This document shows, in pieces, positions 35,065 through 44,298 of a stretch of DNA of 64,000 nucleotides (its first letter is position 1; each line of letters opens with the position of its first letter). The stretch spans positions 806,001 to 870,000 of the forward strand of contig NZ_JARSBP010000002.1 of assembly GCF_029623955.1 (NCBI RefSeq), read 5' to 3'. A program made the translations under genes and the position numbers. The notes under the pieces were generated by a model. That model made no database searches. It saw only the letters and a list, made by a program, of their open reading frames with translations, and was not told the origin of the DNA. This DNA is from Mycobacterium sp. 236(2023). GTDB taxonomy: Bacteria; Actinomycetota; Actinomycetes; Mycobacteriales; Mycobacteriaceae.

Positions 35065-36143
35065 TGGTCAATCCAGCCGAAGTCGATGCTGTCGTTCTCG
35101 TCGGTGGGATGGGCACACGCCTTCGCCCGCTGACGCTGTCCGCACCGAAACCGATGTTGCCGACGGCCGGTCTCGCGTTCCTGACGCACCTGCTGTCGCG
35201 GATCGCCGAGGCGGGTATCGAACACGTCGTCCTGGGCACGTCCTATAAGGCGGGCGTATTCGAGGCGGAGTTCGGTGACGGATCGAAGCTCGGCCTCCAG
35301 ATCGACTACGTCGTCGAGGAAGAGGCGTTGGGCACCGGCGGCGGTATCGCCAACGTCTCGTCGAAGCTACGGCACGACACCGCAGTCGTTTTCAACGGCG
35401 ACGTGCTGTCCGGTTGCGACCTGCGGGCGCTGCTCGACTCGCACGAATCGAGCGGTGCCGACGTCACCCTGCACCTGGTGCGTGTGGGGGATCCCCGCGC
35501 ATTCGGTTGTGTGCCAACAGATTCCGAGGGTGTCGTGACGGCCTTCCTGGAGAAGACGCAGGACCCGCCGACTGACCAGATCAACGCAGGCTGCTACGTC
35601 TTCAAACGCTCGATCATCGAGGAGATTCCCAAGGGACGTGCGCTTTCGGTGGAACGCGAAGTGTTCCCTCAGCTGCTCTCGGACGGGAAGAAGGTCTGCG
35701 GCTACGTCGACGCCACGTACTGGCGAGACATGGGTACGCCGGAGGATTTCGTGCGCGGATCTGCGGATCTGGTGCGCGGCATTGCGCCGTCGCCGGCGTT
35801 GACGCATCAGCGGGGAGAGAAGCTCGTGCACGACGGGGCATCTGTGGCGCCCGGCGCGCTGTTGATCGGCGGGACGGTCGTCGGCCGCGGCGCCGAAGTG
35901 GCCGGCGGAGCCCGACTCGACGGAGCGGTTATCTTCGACGGCGCGAAAATCGGTGCGGGAGCGGTGATCGAGCGATCCATCATCGGCTTCGGCGCGCACA
36001 TCGGCCCGCGGGCGCTGATCCGTGACGGCGTGATCGGCGACGGCGCAGACATCGGAGCCCGCTGCGAACTGCTGCGCGGCGCGCGCGTGTGGCCGGGCAT
36101 CACGATTCCCGACGGCGGCCTGCGCTTCTCGACCGACATCTGA
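35064..36143 (+). CDS. manC: Mannose-1-phosphate guanylyltransferase (Rv3264c-like)
   Basis: 359 residues, identical in length to Rv3264c (named manB or manC in different sources). Nucleotidyl-transferase motif VVLVGGMGTRLRPLTLSAPK at ~9-28, FNGDVLSGCDLRALL, VTAFLEKTQDPPTDQINAGC and WRDMGTPEDF. The C-terminal third (~255-345) is a left-handed beta-helix of hexapeptides (GALLIGGTVVGRGAEVAGGA). It makes GDP-mannose for mannolipids and lipoarabinomannan. GTG start inside the wbbL stop. Its stop is followed at once by the left arm of a 24-bp inverted repeat. Confidence 0.93.
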   Translation: MVNPAEVDAVVLVGGMGTRLRPLTLSAPKPMLPTAGLAFLTHLLSRIAEAGIEHVVLGTSYKAGVFEAEFGDGSKLGLQIDYVVEEEALGTGGGIANVSSKLRHDTAVVFNGDVLSGCDLRALLDSHESSGADVTLHLVRVGDPRAFGCVPTDSEGVVTAFLEKTQDPPTDQINAGCYVFKRSIIEEIPKGRALSVEREVFPQLLSDGKKVCGYVDATYWRDMGTPEDFVRGSADLVRGIAPSPALTHQRGEKLVHDGASVAPGALLIGGTVVGRGAEVAGGARLDGAVIFDGAKIGAGAVIERSIIGFGAHIGPRALIRDGVIGDGADIGARCELLRGARVWPGITIPDGGLRFSTDI

Positions 36144-36167
36144 CCGCGGAATAGGATTCCTGGCTGC
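36144..36167. repeat. Left arm of a perfect 24-bp inverted repeat around the AbiEi/DUF559-like gene
   Basis: Begins the base after the manC stop and ends the base before the stop codon of the minus-strand gene. It reads CCGCGGAATAGG-ATTCCTGGCTGC and equals the reverse complement of 37110-37133. The match does not extend outward or inward. Confidence 0.9.
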
Positions 36168-37049
36168 TCAAGCGGACTCCTTCACAGCCATGGCTTCTCG
36201 CTCGCGTAGCGCAAAGGCGGCCCGAACCCATGCCGCGATCTCATCTGGTCGATCGCCCTTCATGACCCTGATGACAATCCACCCCATATCGTTGATCCTG
36301 CGGAGGCGCCGAGCGTCCTTGCGGTACTGCGCGTCGTCGGTGCGGTGGTGCTCACCGTCATATTCCACCGCGATTTTTAGGTCCGGCCAGCCCATGTCGA
36401 GCCGCGCGAACACATAGCCGCCTGCATCACACATCGGGATCTGAGTGAGCGGACGCGGAAAGCCGTGGTCAATCAGTACCAAGCGCAGTCTGCTTTCTTG
36501 CGGCGATTCGGCTCCGGCGTCCATGAGCGCGACGGCCTCACGACACCTCCGGACGCCGCGGCTGCCCTTGTATCGATAGCTGAGGTCGAGGACTTCAGAA
36601 GCCAGAACTCCCGTCGCGCGCGCGAGCGCGTCGAGGTGCGCCACAGCTTCATCCCTGCGGAGGTGGCGTCCAATGTCTAGAGCAGCGCGTGCGGGTACTA
36701 CGACGGGTGATCCTTCGCGCCAACAGATTTCACCCGGAGCAATGGGCTCGCGGCGGCTGATGATCCCTGCCGGTGAATAGTTGTTCGCCCATATGATCCC
36801 GACGGGGGTGGTTTCGCTTATCCATTTGGCGCCGTGCATTGCTGCAGCTGCCCTTCCCGTGATAATCCCACGGCGTCGCGACCACAGCCACGCGCCCCGG
36901 CTGCGGTGGGCCAATGTCGCTTCGAGGTGCTTGGGCAGATATATGTCGGGATAAATGGCCCGGTAGTTCCAGCGAAGCTGCCCCCGCGTCAACGCACCTG
37001 ACAGCACGGCGTCCGAGCCGATGATCACTTCCTGCACATCGATGAGCAT
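36168..37049 (-). CDS. AbiEi/DUF559-like protein, copy 2, inside 24-bp inverted repeats
   Basis: 293 residues from ATG 37049; GTG codons at 37037 and 37028 are alternatives that would start nearer the conserved VIIGSDAVLSGALTRGQLRW. Same architecture as the copy at 20.2 kb: N-terminal DNA-binding-like block (IYPDIYLPKHLEATLAHRSR), middle block AWLWSRRRGIITGRAAAAMH, and C-terminal LDMGWPDLKIAVEYDGEHHR with the E-x-D of a DUF559/Vsr-type nuclease fold, then MGWIVIRVMKGDRPDEI. The two proteins are only moderately similar, so they are old paralogues. The whole gene fills the space between the two repeat arms, between manC and the NUDIX gene. CTGTGGATA at 37090-37098 echoes the repeats upstream of copy 1. 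Confidence 0.78.
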   Translation of the reverse strand: MLIDVQEVIIGSDAVLSGALTRGQLRWNYRAIYPDIYLPKHLEATLAHRSRGAWLWSRRRGIITGRAAAAMHGAKWISETTPVGIIWANNYSPAGIISRREPIAPGEICWREGSPVVVPARAALDIGRHLRRDEAVAHLDALARATGVLASEVLDLSYRYKGSRGVRRCREAVALMDAGAESPQESRLRLVLIDHGFPRPLTQIPMCDAGGYVFARLDMGWPDLKIAVEYDGEHHRTDDAQYRKDARRLRRINDMGWIVIRVMKGDRPDEIAAWVRAAFALREREAMAVKESA

Positions 37050-37109
37050 GCCGCGGGAAGCCCCGCGTGCCGCCAGTGAGAAGTCAGGGCTGTGGATAAC
37101 TCGGATTCC

Positions 37110-37133
37110 GCAGCCAGGAATCCTATTCCGCGG
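37110..37133. repeat. Right arm of the 24-bp inverted repeat
   Basis: Exact reverse complement of 36144-36167. It overlaps the last codon and stop (37123-37125) of the convergent-side NUDIX gene. GGATTCC at 37103-37109 and GGAATCC at 37117-37123 form an extra 7-bp stem with a 7-nt loop at the inner edge. Confidence 0.9.
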
Positions 37134-37683
37134 GAGGCTCGAGGGGGCGGGCGGCCGCCGCGGCCGTGGCCAGCTGGGTGAGGCCGAAGTCGCTGTCGTC
37201 GGGCAGTTGATCGAGCGGCCACCACCGCAATTCCAAAGACTCGTCACTGCAGACGATCTGCGCGCCCTCGGGCGCCCGCACGACGAACTGCACATCGAGA
37301 TGGCGGGTCGGCACGCCCAGCGAGCATGTCACCGGGTGGACGTGCAGCGCAGCCGGTTCCGCCGCGATGGCCAGGCCCTCGATGCCGGATTCCTCAGTGG
37401 CCTCCCGCAATGCCGCGGCCACGATCGTCTCGTCGTCCGGTTCGCAATGCCCGCCGAGCTGCAGCCATCGCCCGAAACGCGGATGCAAGGTCAGCAGCGC
37501 CTGGCTGCCTGTGTGGTCGAGAACCAATGCCGATCCGGTGATGTGGCCGGGCACGCATTCGCGCAGACACCCGTCCCCGCGGGCAGCCAGGAACGCCAGA
37601 TAGGCGTGACGCAGCGAATCCTGCTCCGGATCAACCGGATTCCACGCAGTGAGCACATCGATCGTCGAGGAGTGCAGGCTCAC
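37123..37683 (-). CDS. NUDIX hydrolase
   Basis: 186 residues. The NUDIX box is complete: [20 protein letters not shown] then EESG (G-x5-E-x7-REUxEE), followed by [20 protein letters not shown]. It hydrolyses a nucleoside-diphosphate-linked compound; substrate unknown. The GTG start overlaps the fbiB stop (GTGA), so it belongs to the fbiA-fbiB operon, an association repeated in mycobacteria and suggestive of a role near F420 metabolism. Its last codons lie in the right repeat arm. Confidence 0.88.
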   Translation of the reverse strand: MSLHSSTIDVLTAWNPVDPEQDSLRHAYLAFLAARGDGCLRECVPGHITGSALVLDHTGSQALLTLHPRFGRWLQLGGHCEPDDETIVAAALREATEESGIEGLAIAAEPAALHVHPVTCSLGVPTRHLDVQFVVRAPEGAQIVCSDESLELRWWPLDQLPDDSDFGLTQLATAAAAARPLEPPAE

Positions 37684-39032
37684 TTGCGCACCAGCAGGCC
37701 GTCCGTCGGGACCGGCTCTTTCGGCCCCGACGGTTCCAGCGGATAGCCGATCGCAATGGCGCCCAGTGGCTCCCAGTCCGCCGGCAGATCCAGCCGCTCG
37801 CGCACCAGCTCGGGGGCGAAGATGGTCGACCCGATCCAGCAGCTGCCCACCCCGCGCACGGCCAGCGCGACGAGCAGCCCCTGCACCGCGGCGCCGGCTG
37901 CGACCGTGAACATGGTGTGCTCGGCTGCGGTGCGACGTTCATCCGGATAGGTGTGGGCGCCGTCGGGGACCATGAACGGGATGACCAGTTCGGGTGCGTC
38001 GTAGAGAATCTGGCCGCGACCGACGCGGCGCTCCACGGAACCGGCGTCGCGTCCGTCGCCGCTGAGGTCGTCGCGCCACCGGTCTTTCATCGCATCCAGC
38101 AAACCGATTCGCACGTCGCTGTCCTGCACCCAGACGAACCGCACCGGCCGGGTGTGGTGCGGCGCGGGCGCGGTCAGCGCCTCACCGACCGACGCTTCGA
38201 CCAGATCGGGATCGACAGGCTCGGAGCTGAACTGGCGCACCGACCGGCGCAACAGCTGGGCCTGCGACCGGCCCAGCGCGAGCGCCTCCTCGGTGCCGAG
38301 CCAGAACAGATCCTCCTCGCCGGCGCGCACCAGATTTCGTGCCGACGATCCGTCGTCATTCAGCGTCAGCCCGCGTACGACCGCGACCGGCACGGCAGTC
38401 AGCTTGCCCTTCACCAGATCCGCGGCTGCGGCGATCTCATCCGCCACAGCGATCTCGGTGACGATCAATTCGTTGCCGTGCTGGTCGTGTTCGCCCGCAT
38501 AGGCATGCAGGACTGTGAGGCCGGCCGAACCGATCGCGACGTCGGTCTGGCCCGTCCGCCACGCCCGTCCCATCGTGTCGGTGACGACGACGCCGACCGT
38601 CACACCGAGGCGCGTGTGGATCGCGTTGACGAGCTTTCGCGCGCTGCCGTCGGGATCGACCGGAAGCAGGGCCAATTCGTTGGAGTCGACGTTGGAGCCG
38701 TCGACCCCGGCGGCTGCCTGGACCAGCCCCAACGCGTTCTCGGTGATCAGCGTCCGGCCCTTGCGGGCCAGTACGCGGACCGCCTCGTTGTCGATCAGTC
38801 TGCGCCGCAGTGTGTCCCGCAGCTCTGGGTCGGAGGGAGCATCGACCATCCGGCCTTCGGTCTTGGAGAGCACCTTGCTGGTGACGACGAGGATGTCGTT
38901 GTCCTGCAACCACGGGGCGGCTTGGGCGATGGCGGCGGCGAGGTCGTCGCCGGGCCGGAACTCCGGGAGGCCGGGCACGGGCAGCAGTTCGACCCGCGCC
39001 GATGTCCCGTGCTCGTTCACACCGTCGGTCAC
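37680..39032 (-). CDS. fbiB: Coenzyme F420:L-glutamate ligase / dehydro-F420 reductase
   Basis: 450 residues with two domains. The N-terminal ~245 residues are the gamma-glutamyl ligase (CofE-like: [56 protein letters not shown]). The C-terminal ~200 are a nitroreductase-fold flavin domain ([40 protein letters not shown]). In mycobacteria the first domain adds glutamates and the second reduces dehydro-F420 with FMNH2. Start GTG overlaps the fbiA stop (GTGA) and its own stop overlaps the NUDIX start. Confidence 0.95.
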   Translation of the reverse strand: MTDGVNEHGTSARVELLPVPGLPEFRPGDDLAAAIAQAAPWLQDNDILVVTSKVLSKTEGRMVDAPSDPELRDTLRRRLIDNEAVRVLARKGRTLITENALGLVQAAAGVDGSNVDSNELALLPVDPDGSARKLVNAIHTRLGVTVGVVVTDTMGRAWRTGQTDVAIGSAGLTVLHAYAGEHDQHGNELIVTEIAVADEIAAAADLVKGKLTAVPVAVVRGLTLNDDGSSARNLVRAGEEDLFWLGTEEALALGRSQAQLLRRSVRQFSSEPVDPDLVEASVGEALTAPAPHHTRPVRFVWVQDSDVRIGLLDAMKDRWRDDLSGDGRDAGSVERRVGRGQILYDAPELVIPFMVPDGAHTYPDERRTAAEHTMFTVAAGAAVQGLLVALAVRGVGSCWIGSTIFAPELVRERLDLPADWEPLGAIAIGYPLEPSGPKEPVPTDGLLVRK

Positions 39033-40015
39033 GGGGTGACCCCGGCCAGTTCCATTCCTGCGCGCACCATCTCGGCGGTGGTCGCCGGATCGGACATCAG
39101 CAGCGGTACCGCCCGCACGTTCACGCCCTCGATCTCGGCGCTATCACCCTCGTGGATCAGCCAACCGTCGAGGATGCCGGTCGCCGACCGCGCGCCGTAA
39201 TAGTTACCGACCGCCTCGGACGTGCTCTCGATGCCGATGACGGACAGGCACGCGTCGGCCATGCCGCGCAACGGCTTTCCGGCGATGATCGGGGAGTAGC
39301 CGATCACCGGTGCCTTCGTCGCACGCAAGGCGCCGCGAATGCCGCCGATATTCAGGATCGCGCCGACGCTGACGACCGGGTTCGACGGCGCGATCAACAC
39401 CACGTCGGCGCCCTCGATCGCGTCCGCGACACCGGGTGCGGCAGTTGCCTTGTCGGCGCCGACGAACGCAAAGCTGTCCGTCGGGACTTGCGCGCGGTGG
39501 CGCACCCACCACTCCTGGAAGTGGATGGCGCGCTTCTCGCCGTCCTCGGGATCGGTGATGACGACGTGGGTTTCGCTGCGATCGTCGGAGGCCGGGAGCA
39601 GGCGGACGCCGGGTGACCACCGCCGGCATAGTGCCTCGGTGACCTCCGACAGGGGGTAGCCCGCGCGCAGCATCTGGCTGCGTACCAGGTGGGTGGCGAG
39701 GTCGCGATCGCCGAGGCCGAACCAGTCCGGCTGCACGCCGTAGGCTGCGAGTTCCTCTTTGGCATTCCAGGTTTCGTCGCGGTGGCCCCAGCCGCGCTCG
39801 GGATCGATGCCGCCGCCGAGGGTGTACATGCACGTGTCGAGGTCGGGGCAGATGCGCACGCCGAACATCCACGCGTCATCCCCGACGTTGACCACAGCAG
39901 TCACTTCATGCTCATTGGTATCGTGAGTGTTGAACTGCCCCAAGCCCAACAGATGTTGGACGCCGAGCAGGAAGCGTGCACCACCGACGCCGCCGACAAG
40001 AACAGTGACCTTCAC
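39029..40015 (-). CDS. fbiA: F420 precursor transferase (2-phospholactate/phosphoenolpyruvate transferase)
   Basis: 328 residues from GTG 40015, which has TACCCT 7 nt upstream on the minus strand; a longer frame upstream lacks family similarity. CofD signatures: [60 protein letters not shown] and [20 protein letters not shown]. It joins a phospho-C3 acid from its GDP-activated form to the deazaflavin Fo, forming (dehydro-)F420-0, which FbiB then finishes. Confidence 0.95.
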   Translation of the reverse strand: MKVTVLVGGVGGARFLLGVQHLLGLGQFNTHDTNEHEVTAVVNVGDDAWMFGVRICPDLDTCMYTLGGGIDPERGWGHRDETWNAKEELAAYGVQPDWFGLGDRDLATHLVRSQMLRAGYPLSEVTEALCRRWSPGVRLLPASDDRSETHVVITDPEDGEKRAIHFQEWWVRHRAQVPTDSFAFVGADKATAAPGVADAIEGADVVLIAPSNPVVSVGAILNIGGIRGALRATKAPVIGYSPIIAGKPLRGMADACLSVIGIESTSEAVGNYYGARSATGILDGWLIHEGDSAEIEGVNVRAVPLLMSDPATTAEMVRAGMELAGVTP

Positions 40016-40022
40016 GCGAACG

Positions 40023-40028
40023 AGGGTA
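40023..40028 (-). promoter_or_regulatory. -10 hexamer TACCCT of fbiA, leaderless arrangement
   Basis: Seven nucleotides before the fbiA GTG on the minus strand. Confidence 0.55.
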
Positions 40029-40307
40029 GGCGGTTCCGAGGCCGGCATCAGGCGGCGGGTGGGAGCGTGACAGACACGCCAAAGCGCGACGCGCCGAAAT
40101 CCAGTCACAGAATGATATGAATTCCTGTTCTACCGCTTGACCGACGCAGCTAACGCGTGTGTAATCACAGCAGTGTCATTTCGCGGTTCTCCGGCCGGTT
40201 TCGGTGTCGCAGACCAAGATTCGATCACTTGTTCGAATTGGGATGGCCGCACGTTTCATAGTGGGGCTGGCATATACGGAACTACGAGACCCGTGGAGGA
40301 GGGGAAC

Positions 40308-40718
40308 ATGGCATTTGAACAGGCCGATTTCGGTGATTCGATTCGGTTCGACAGCAGGCTCCTCGGCTCGGTAGGAAGTGCGCCGCACATCCAGACCGGA
40401 CCGGCACCGAGTGGAGCGAATGGGCGTCCCCAATTGAGTTTGGTGCCCGAACGCCTTGAGTATGGAGATCCTTTCAGCGACGTCGCTGACGCCTCGGATG
40501 AGGACCAGTGGCAGGAGCGCGCACTGTGCGCGCAGACCGATCCCGAGGCGTTCTTCCCCGAAAAGGGTGGATCGACCCGCGAGGCCAAGCGCATCTGCCA
40601 GGGCTGCGAAGTCAAGGACATGTGCCTGGAGTACGCACTTGCCAACGACGAGCGCTTCGGTATCTGGGGCGGCCTGTCCGAGCGCGAGCGCCGTCGCCTC
40701 AAGCGCGGCATCATCTAG
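40308..40718 (+). CDS. whiB2: WhiB2 iron-sulfur regulator (WhmD-like)
   Basis: 136 residues from ATG 40308, preceded by a strong GGAGGAGGGG. Four cysteines bind the [4Fe-4S] cluster: Cys74, Cys97, Cys100 and Cys106 (C-x22-C-x2-C-x5-C), followed by FGIWGGLSERERRRLKRGII, the GVWGG-type turn and basic helix that contact sigma factor and DNA. Residues 1-~65 are an acidic extension like that of M. smegmatis WhmD. It governs septation and is essential in related species. The ~290 nt shared with divergent fbiA should hold its promoter; CATAGT at 40257-40262 and TATACG at 40273-40278 are candidate -10 elements. Confidence 0.95.
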   Translation: MAFEQADFGDSIRFDSRLLGSVGSAPHIQTGPAPSGANGRPQLSLVPERLEYGDPFSDVADASDEDQWQERALCAQTDPEAFFPEKGGSTREAKRICQGCEVKDMCLEYALANDERFGIWGGLSERERRRLKRGII

Positions 40719-40739
40719 TTTTCGAGAAGTAGCGAGCCC

Positions 40740-41204
40740 CTAGTCGTCGTCCAGGGTCGGGTCGATGACTGAGGGCTCAACGCCTAGATACGTGGCTACC
40801 TGAGCCACCAGCAATTCGTGAAGAAGCTCGGTCAGCTCTTCGGTGTCTTTAGCCCGACGCTCGATCGGCTTGCGGAACAACACTATTCGCGCACGCGTGG
40901 AATTTCCGCGGACGTCAACCCCGGCAGGGATGAGGCGCGCCAGCGCAATCGGGCCGTCCGCCACCACTTCCGGCGGCCACTGCACGCTGTCCGGATCTTT
41001 CGGCGAGATCCGCGGAATCTCATCGACTGCCACATCGAGCGTCGACACCCTCTCATGCCAGCGCCGCTCGATCGGCTCGTAGGCCTCCAGGACCGCCATA
41101 TCAAAGCGCTCCGCGCGGCTTCGCCACCCCGGAACGGTCGGCGGCAGCAGCGGCCCGCGCATCTCTCGGCCCCGCCGCGACCCGCGGTGCTGGCGCCTCG
41201 TCAC
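40740..41204 (-). CDS. Rv3259-like metallopeptidase-family protein with altered active site
   Basis: 154 residues from GTG 41204, chosen because TACGAT lies 7 nt upstream on the minus strand; an internal ATG at 41162 would give 140 residues, near the Rv3259 length. The fold is of the small zincin-like family (EAYEPIERRWHERVSTLDVA, ALARLIPAGVDVRGNSTRAR). Where active relatives have HExxH, this protein has LLHELLVAQVATYLGVEPS: His-Glu is present but the second His is not at the right spacing, so catalysis is doubtful. It stays next to whiB2 and the DUF3499 gene, as in M. tuberculosis. Confidence 0.8.
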   Translation of the reverse strand: MTRRQHRGSRRGREMRGPLLPPTVPGWRSRAERFDMAVLEAYEPIERRWHERVSTLDVAVDEIPRISPKDPDSVQWPPEVVADGPIALARLIPAGVDVRGNSTRARIVLFRKPIERRAKDTEELTELLHELLVAQVATYLGVEPSVIDPTLDDD

Positions 41205-41211
41205 GAAAAAG

Positions 41212-41217
41212 ATCGTA
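41212..41217 (-). promoter_or_regulatory. -10 hexamer TACGAT of the Rv3259-like gene, leaderless arrangement
   Basis: Seven nucleotides before GTG 41204 on the minus strand. Confidence 0.55.
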
Positions 41218-41281
41218 ACGGTTGGGCTTCGGGCGACTCACGACTGCGCGTGTCCGCCGCGATGCGGGGGATCGTGCACGA

Positions 41282-41287
41282 TAGCCT
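41282..41287 (+). promoter_or_regulatory. -10 hexamer TAGCCT of the DUF3499 gene, leaderless arrangement
   Basis: Six nucleotides before GTG 41294. Confidence 0.55.
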
Positions 41288-41293
41288 TCCGCT

Positions 41294-41722
41294 GTGAATG
41301 TTCCCCGTCGCTGCTGCCGGCCAGGGTGCCCGCACTATGCGGTCGCGACGCTCACCTTCGTCTATTCAGATTCGACGGCTGTCGTCGGCCCGCTGGCCAC
41401 CGTGTCCGAGCCGCACTCGTGGGATCTGTGCGTCATGCACGCCGGCCGAATCACCGCTCCCCGCGGATGGGAGTTGGTTCGTCACGCGGGGCCGTTGCCT
41501 TCGCACCCCGACGACGACGATTTGGTGGCGCTCGCCGACGCTGTTCGAGAAGGCCGAGAGGGCGCCGTCCCTCCGGGTATGACTGCGGGCTTCACCACGG
41601 GATTCACCGACCCTGTCACCGGAGCACACGGCGGGGCGTTGATGGCTCCGCCGGCCCGGCGACCGGAGACCAACGGGCGCCGCCGCGGGCATTTGCGCGT
41701 GCTGCCCGACCCGACCGACTGA
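41294..41722 (+). CDS. DUF3499 protein, Rv3258c-like
   Basis: 142 residues. The N-terminus has a likely zinc knuckle: RRCCRPGCPHYAVATLTFVY then SWDLCVMHAGRITAPRGWEL (C-x3-C ... C-x2-H). The C-terminal half is Pro/Gly-rich and basic (PPARRPETNGRRRGHLRVLP) and probably disordered. Actinobacteria-specific family of unknown role, kept between whiB2 and the phosphomannomutase gene. Confidence 0.85.
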   Translation: MNVPRRCCRPGCPHYAVATLTFVYSDSTAVVGPLATVSEPHSWDLCVMHAGRITAPRGWELVRHAGPLPSHPDDDDLVALADAVREGREGAVPPGMTAGFTTGFTDPVTGAHGGALMAPPARRPETNGRRRGHLRVLPDPTD

Positions 41723-41786
41723 CCATGGGGACCGGCCGCGACGGCTAGGCTGATTCCAAGAACAGTCTCTTCGTCCAAGGAGTCCC

Positions 41787-43172
41787 ATGTCCCGGTCCGC
41801 CGAGGCGGTACAGCGCGTCATCAAGGCGTATGACGTGCGTGGACTTGTCGGCAAGGAGATCGACGAGGCCTTTGTCGGCGAAGTGGGCGCCGCCTTCGCG
41901 CGACTCGTGCGGGGAAATGCGACGCAGGTCGTCATCGGGCATGACATGCGGGACAGTTCACCGGCCCTTTCTGAGGCGTTCGCCGACGGCGTCATGGCCC
42001 AGGGGCTCGATGTCGTGCGCATCGGGCTGGCTTCGACCGATCAGCTCTACTTTGCTTCGGGCCTGCTGGACTGCCCGGGCGCGATGTTCACGGCCAGCCA
42101 CAACCCGGCGGCCTACAACGGCATCAAGCTGTGCCGCGCCGGTGCCAAACCGGTCGGCAAGGACACCGGGCTGACGGTCATCAGCGATGAAGTCATCGCC
42201 GGTGTGCCGGAATTCGACGGACCGCGTGGCAGCGCCTCCGACCGCGACGTCCTCGCGGACTACGGCGATTTCCTGCGCTCACTCGTCGATGTCGCAGGGA
42301 TACGGTCGCTGAGCGTCGCGGTCGACGCGGGCAACGGCATGGCCGGCCACACCACCCCCGGGGTGCTGGGGCCCATCCCGTCGATCAAGCTGTCGCCGCT
42401 GTACTTCGAGCTCGACGGAAACTTCCCCAACCACGAAGCCAATCCGCTCGACCCGGCCAACCTCGTCGACCTCCAGGCCTTCGTCCTGGAGACCGGCGCC
42501 GACATCGGTCTGGCGTTCGACGGGGACGCCGACCGGTGCTTCGTCGTCGACGAACGGGGACAGGCCGTCTCGCCGTCGGCGGTCACCGCACTGGTCGCCG
42601 CGCGCGAGTTGCAGCGTGAGATCGGCGCGACGGTCATCCACAACCTCATCACGTCCCGCGCAGTCCCCGAATTGGTGACCGAACGCGGTGGCACACCGGT
42701 CCGCTCACGAGTCGGCCACTCCTACATCAAGGGCCTGATGGCCGAGACCGGCGCGATCTTCGGCGGGGAACACTCGGCGCACTATTACTTCCGCGACTTC
42801 TGGGGCGCCGACTCCGGAATGCTTGCCGCCCTGCATGTCCTGGCTGCGCTCGCCGAACAGGACCGGCCGTTGTCGGAGATGATGGCCGACTATCAGCGCT
42901 ACGAGGCCTCCGGGGAGATCAACTTCACCGTGACCGACGCGCCCGCCATCGTCGACGTTGTGTTGCAGGCGTTCGGATCCCGGGTGCACGCGATCGATCA
43001 CCTCGACGGCGTCACCGTCGACCTCGGTGACGGCCGGTGGTTCAACATTCGGATGTCCAACACCGAACCGTTGTTGCGGCTCAACGTCGAAGCGCGAAGT
43101 GCCGAAGAGGTCAAGGAACTCGTCGACGAGATCGGCGGTTACATCACCTCGGGGGCAGAGGAATCGACGTGA
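41787..43172 (+). CDS. manB: Phosphomannomutase/phosphoglucomutase
   Basis: 461 residues, alpha-D-phosphohexomutase family. Start region IKAYDVRGLVGKEI, phosphoserine loop FTASHNPAAYNGIKLC (the Ser is phosphorylated), metal loop LAFDGDADRCFVVDE, sugar loop GGEHSAHYYFRDFWGADSGM and phosphate site RMSNTEPLLRLNVEAR. It interconverts mannose-6-P and mannose-1-P, feeding ManC. AAGGAG lies 7 nt before the ATG; a likely -10, TAGGCT, is at 41746-41751. The stop overlaps the SIS-domain gene (GTGA). Confidence 0.95.
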   Translation: MSRSAEAVQRVIKAYDVRGLVGKEIDEAFVGEVGAAFARLVRGNATQVVIGHDMRDSSPALSEAFADGVMAQGLDVVRIGLASTDQLYFASGLLDCPGAMFTASHNPAAYNGIKLCRAGAKPVGKDTGLTVISDEVIAGVPEFDGPRGSASDRDVLADYGDFLRSLVDVAGIRSLSVAVDAGNGMAGHTTPGVLGPIPSIKLSPLYFELDGNFPNHEANPLDPANLVDLQAFVLETGADIGLAFDGDADRCFVVDERGQAVSPSAVTALVAARELQREIGATVIHNLITSRAVPELVTERGGTPVRSRVGHSYIKGLMAETGAIFGGEHSAHYYFRDFWGADSGMLAALHVLAALAEQDRPLSEMMADYQRYEASGEINFTVTDAPAIVDVVLQAFGSRVHAIDHLDGVTVDLGDGRWFNIRMSNTEPLLRLNVEARSAEEVKELVDEIGGYITSGAEEST

Positions 43173-44293
43173 CCACGCGCCCGCTGTCGGCTGCCGAAGT
43201 CGACCTCGACGACGCCGACGGCCTGCTGGCCGCCGACCGTCTGGGTCTGCTGCGCGCGGCGTCGATGGCCGGCGCGCAGGTGCGTGCCACCGCCGCAGCA
43301 CTCGACGAGGGTGAGCTCGATTCGCTCCGTTCGGACACGCCGCCCCGCACCATCGTGTGGGTGGCAGGCCATGGGACCGCCGAGACCGCGGGCACGATGC
43401 TGGCCGTTCAACTCGGACGGTCGGTCGGCGCGCCGATCGTCGTTGCGTCCGAGGCGCCGCCGTGGATCGGCACGCTCGACGTGATGGTCGTCGCCGGTGA
43501 CGATCCGGGTGATCCGGCCTTGGTCACCGCTGCCGCCACCGCGGTTCGGCGCGGAGCCCGCGTCATCGTGGTGGCGCCCTACGAGGGACCGTTGCGCGAC
43601 GCGACCGCGGGGCGTTCTGTCGCGCTACCGCCGCGGTTGCCCGTACCCGACGACTTCGCGCTGCCACGCTATCTCGCGGCAGGCCTGGCCGTGTTGCACG
43701 TGATCGCCCCGGGATTCTCGGCCGATCTGGCGGCGATGGCCGACGAGCTGGACGCCGAGGCGTTCCGAAACAGCGCCGGACGTGACACTTTCACCAACCC
43801 CGCCAAGAGCCTGGCCGAACGCGTGCGTGACAGGCAGGTGGCTTTCGCAGGCGACTCCGCCGCCACGCTGGCGCTGGCGCGCCACGCCTGCACGGCGATG
43901 CTCCGGATCGCCCACCACACCGTGGCGGCGGTCGGGCTCGCAGATGCGCTGTCCGCCATCGGATCTGGCTGGGGACGCGATGCGGGATCGGTCGGGTCCT
44001 CGATCTTCCACGATGAGGAGATCGACGGCCCGCTGCCGCAGCGCACACGCACCATCGTGTTGACCACCGACGCCGAACGGCCCGCCGTGTCGGCTCGATT
44101 GCAGGGCTTCGACGACGTCGACGTCGTCAACGCCAACGACGTACCGGACGTCCCAGAGGTCCGGGAACAAGGGGGGATCAGCGAGTCGGGCTCAGGAACG
44201 ACGCCCGGATCTACGCGTCCCGAACAACAATTGGCGCTGCTGGCTGTCCGACTGGAAATGGCGGCCGTCTACCAGCGCCTGGTTCGAGGTTGA
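43169..44293 (+). CDS. SIS-domain/TobH-like protein, Rv3256c-like
   Basis: 374 residues; similar in layout to bifunctional phosphosugar-isomerase-like proteins. The N-terminal part has AASMAGAQVRATAAALDEGE and a SIS-type segment (TIVWVAGHGTAETAGTMLAV; LDVMVVAGDDPGDPALVTAA), the C-terminal part an all-helical dimer region with AGDSAATLALARHACTAMLR. Location between manB and manA suggests a part in mannose-phosphate metabolism, but classical catalytic residues are not evident. The family contains TobH from an antibiotic cluster. Start overlaps manB; the stop lies at the start of manA. Confidence 0.8.
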   Translation: MTTRPLSAAEVDLDDADGLLAADRLGLLRAASMAGAQVRATAAALDEGELDSLRSDTPPRTIVWVAGHGTAETAGTMLAVQLGRSVGAPIVVASEAPPWIGTLDVMVVAGDDPGDPALVTAAATAVRRGARVIVVAPYEGPLRDATAGRSVALPPRLPVPDDFALPRYLAAGLAVLHVIAPGFSADLAAMADELDAEAFRNSAGRDTFTNPAKSLAERVRDRQVAFAGDSAATLALARHACTAMLRIAHHTVAAVGLADALSAIGSGWGRDAGSVGSSIFHDEEIDGPLPQRTRTIVLTTDAERPAVSARLQGFDDVDVVNANDVPDVPEVREQGGISESGSGTTPGSTRPEQQLALLAVRLEMAAVYQRLVRG

Positions 44294-44298
44294 GACGA

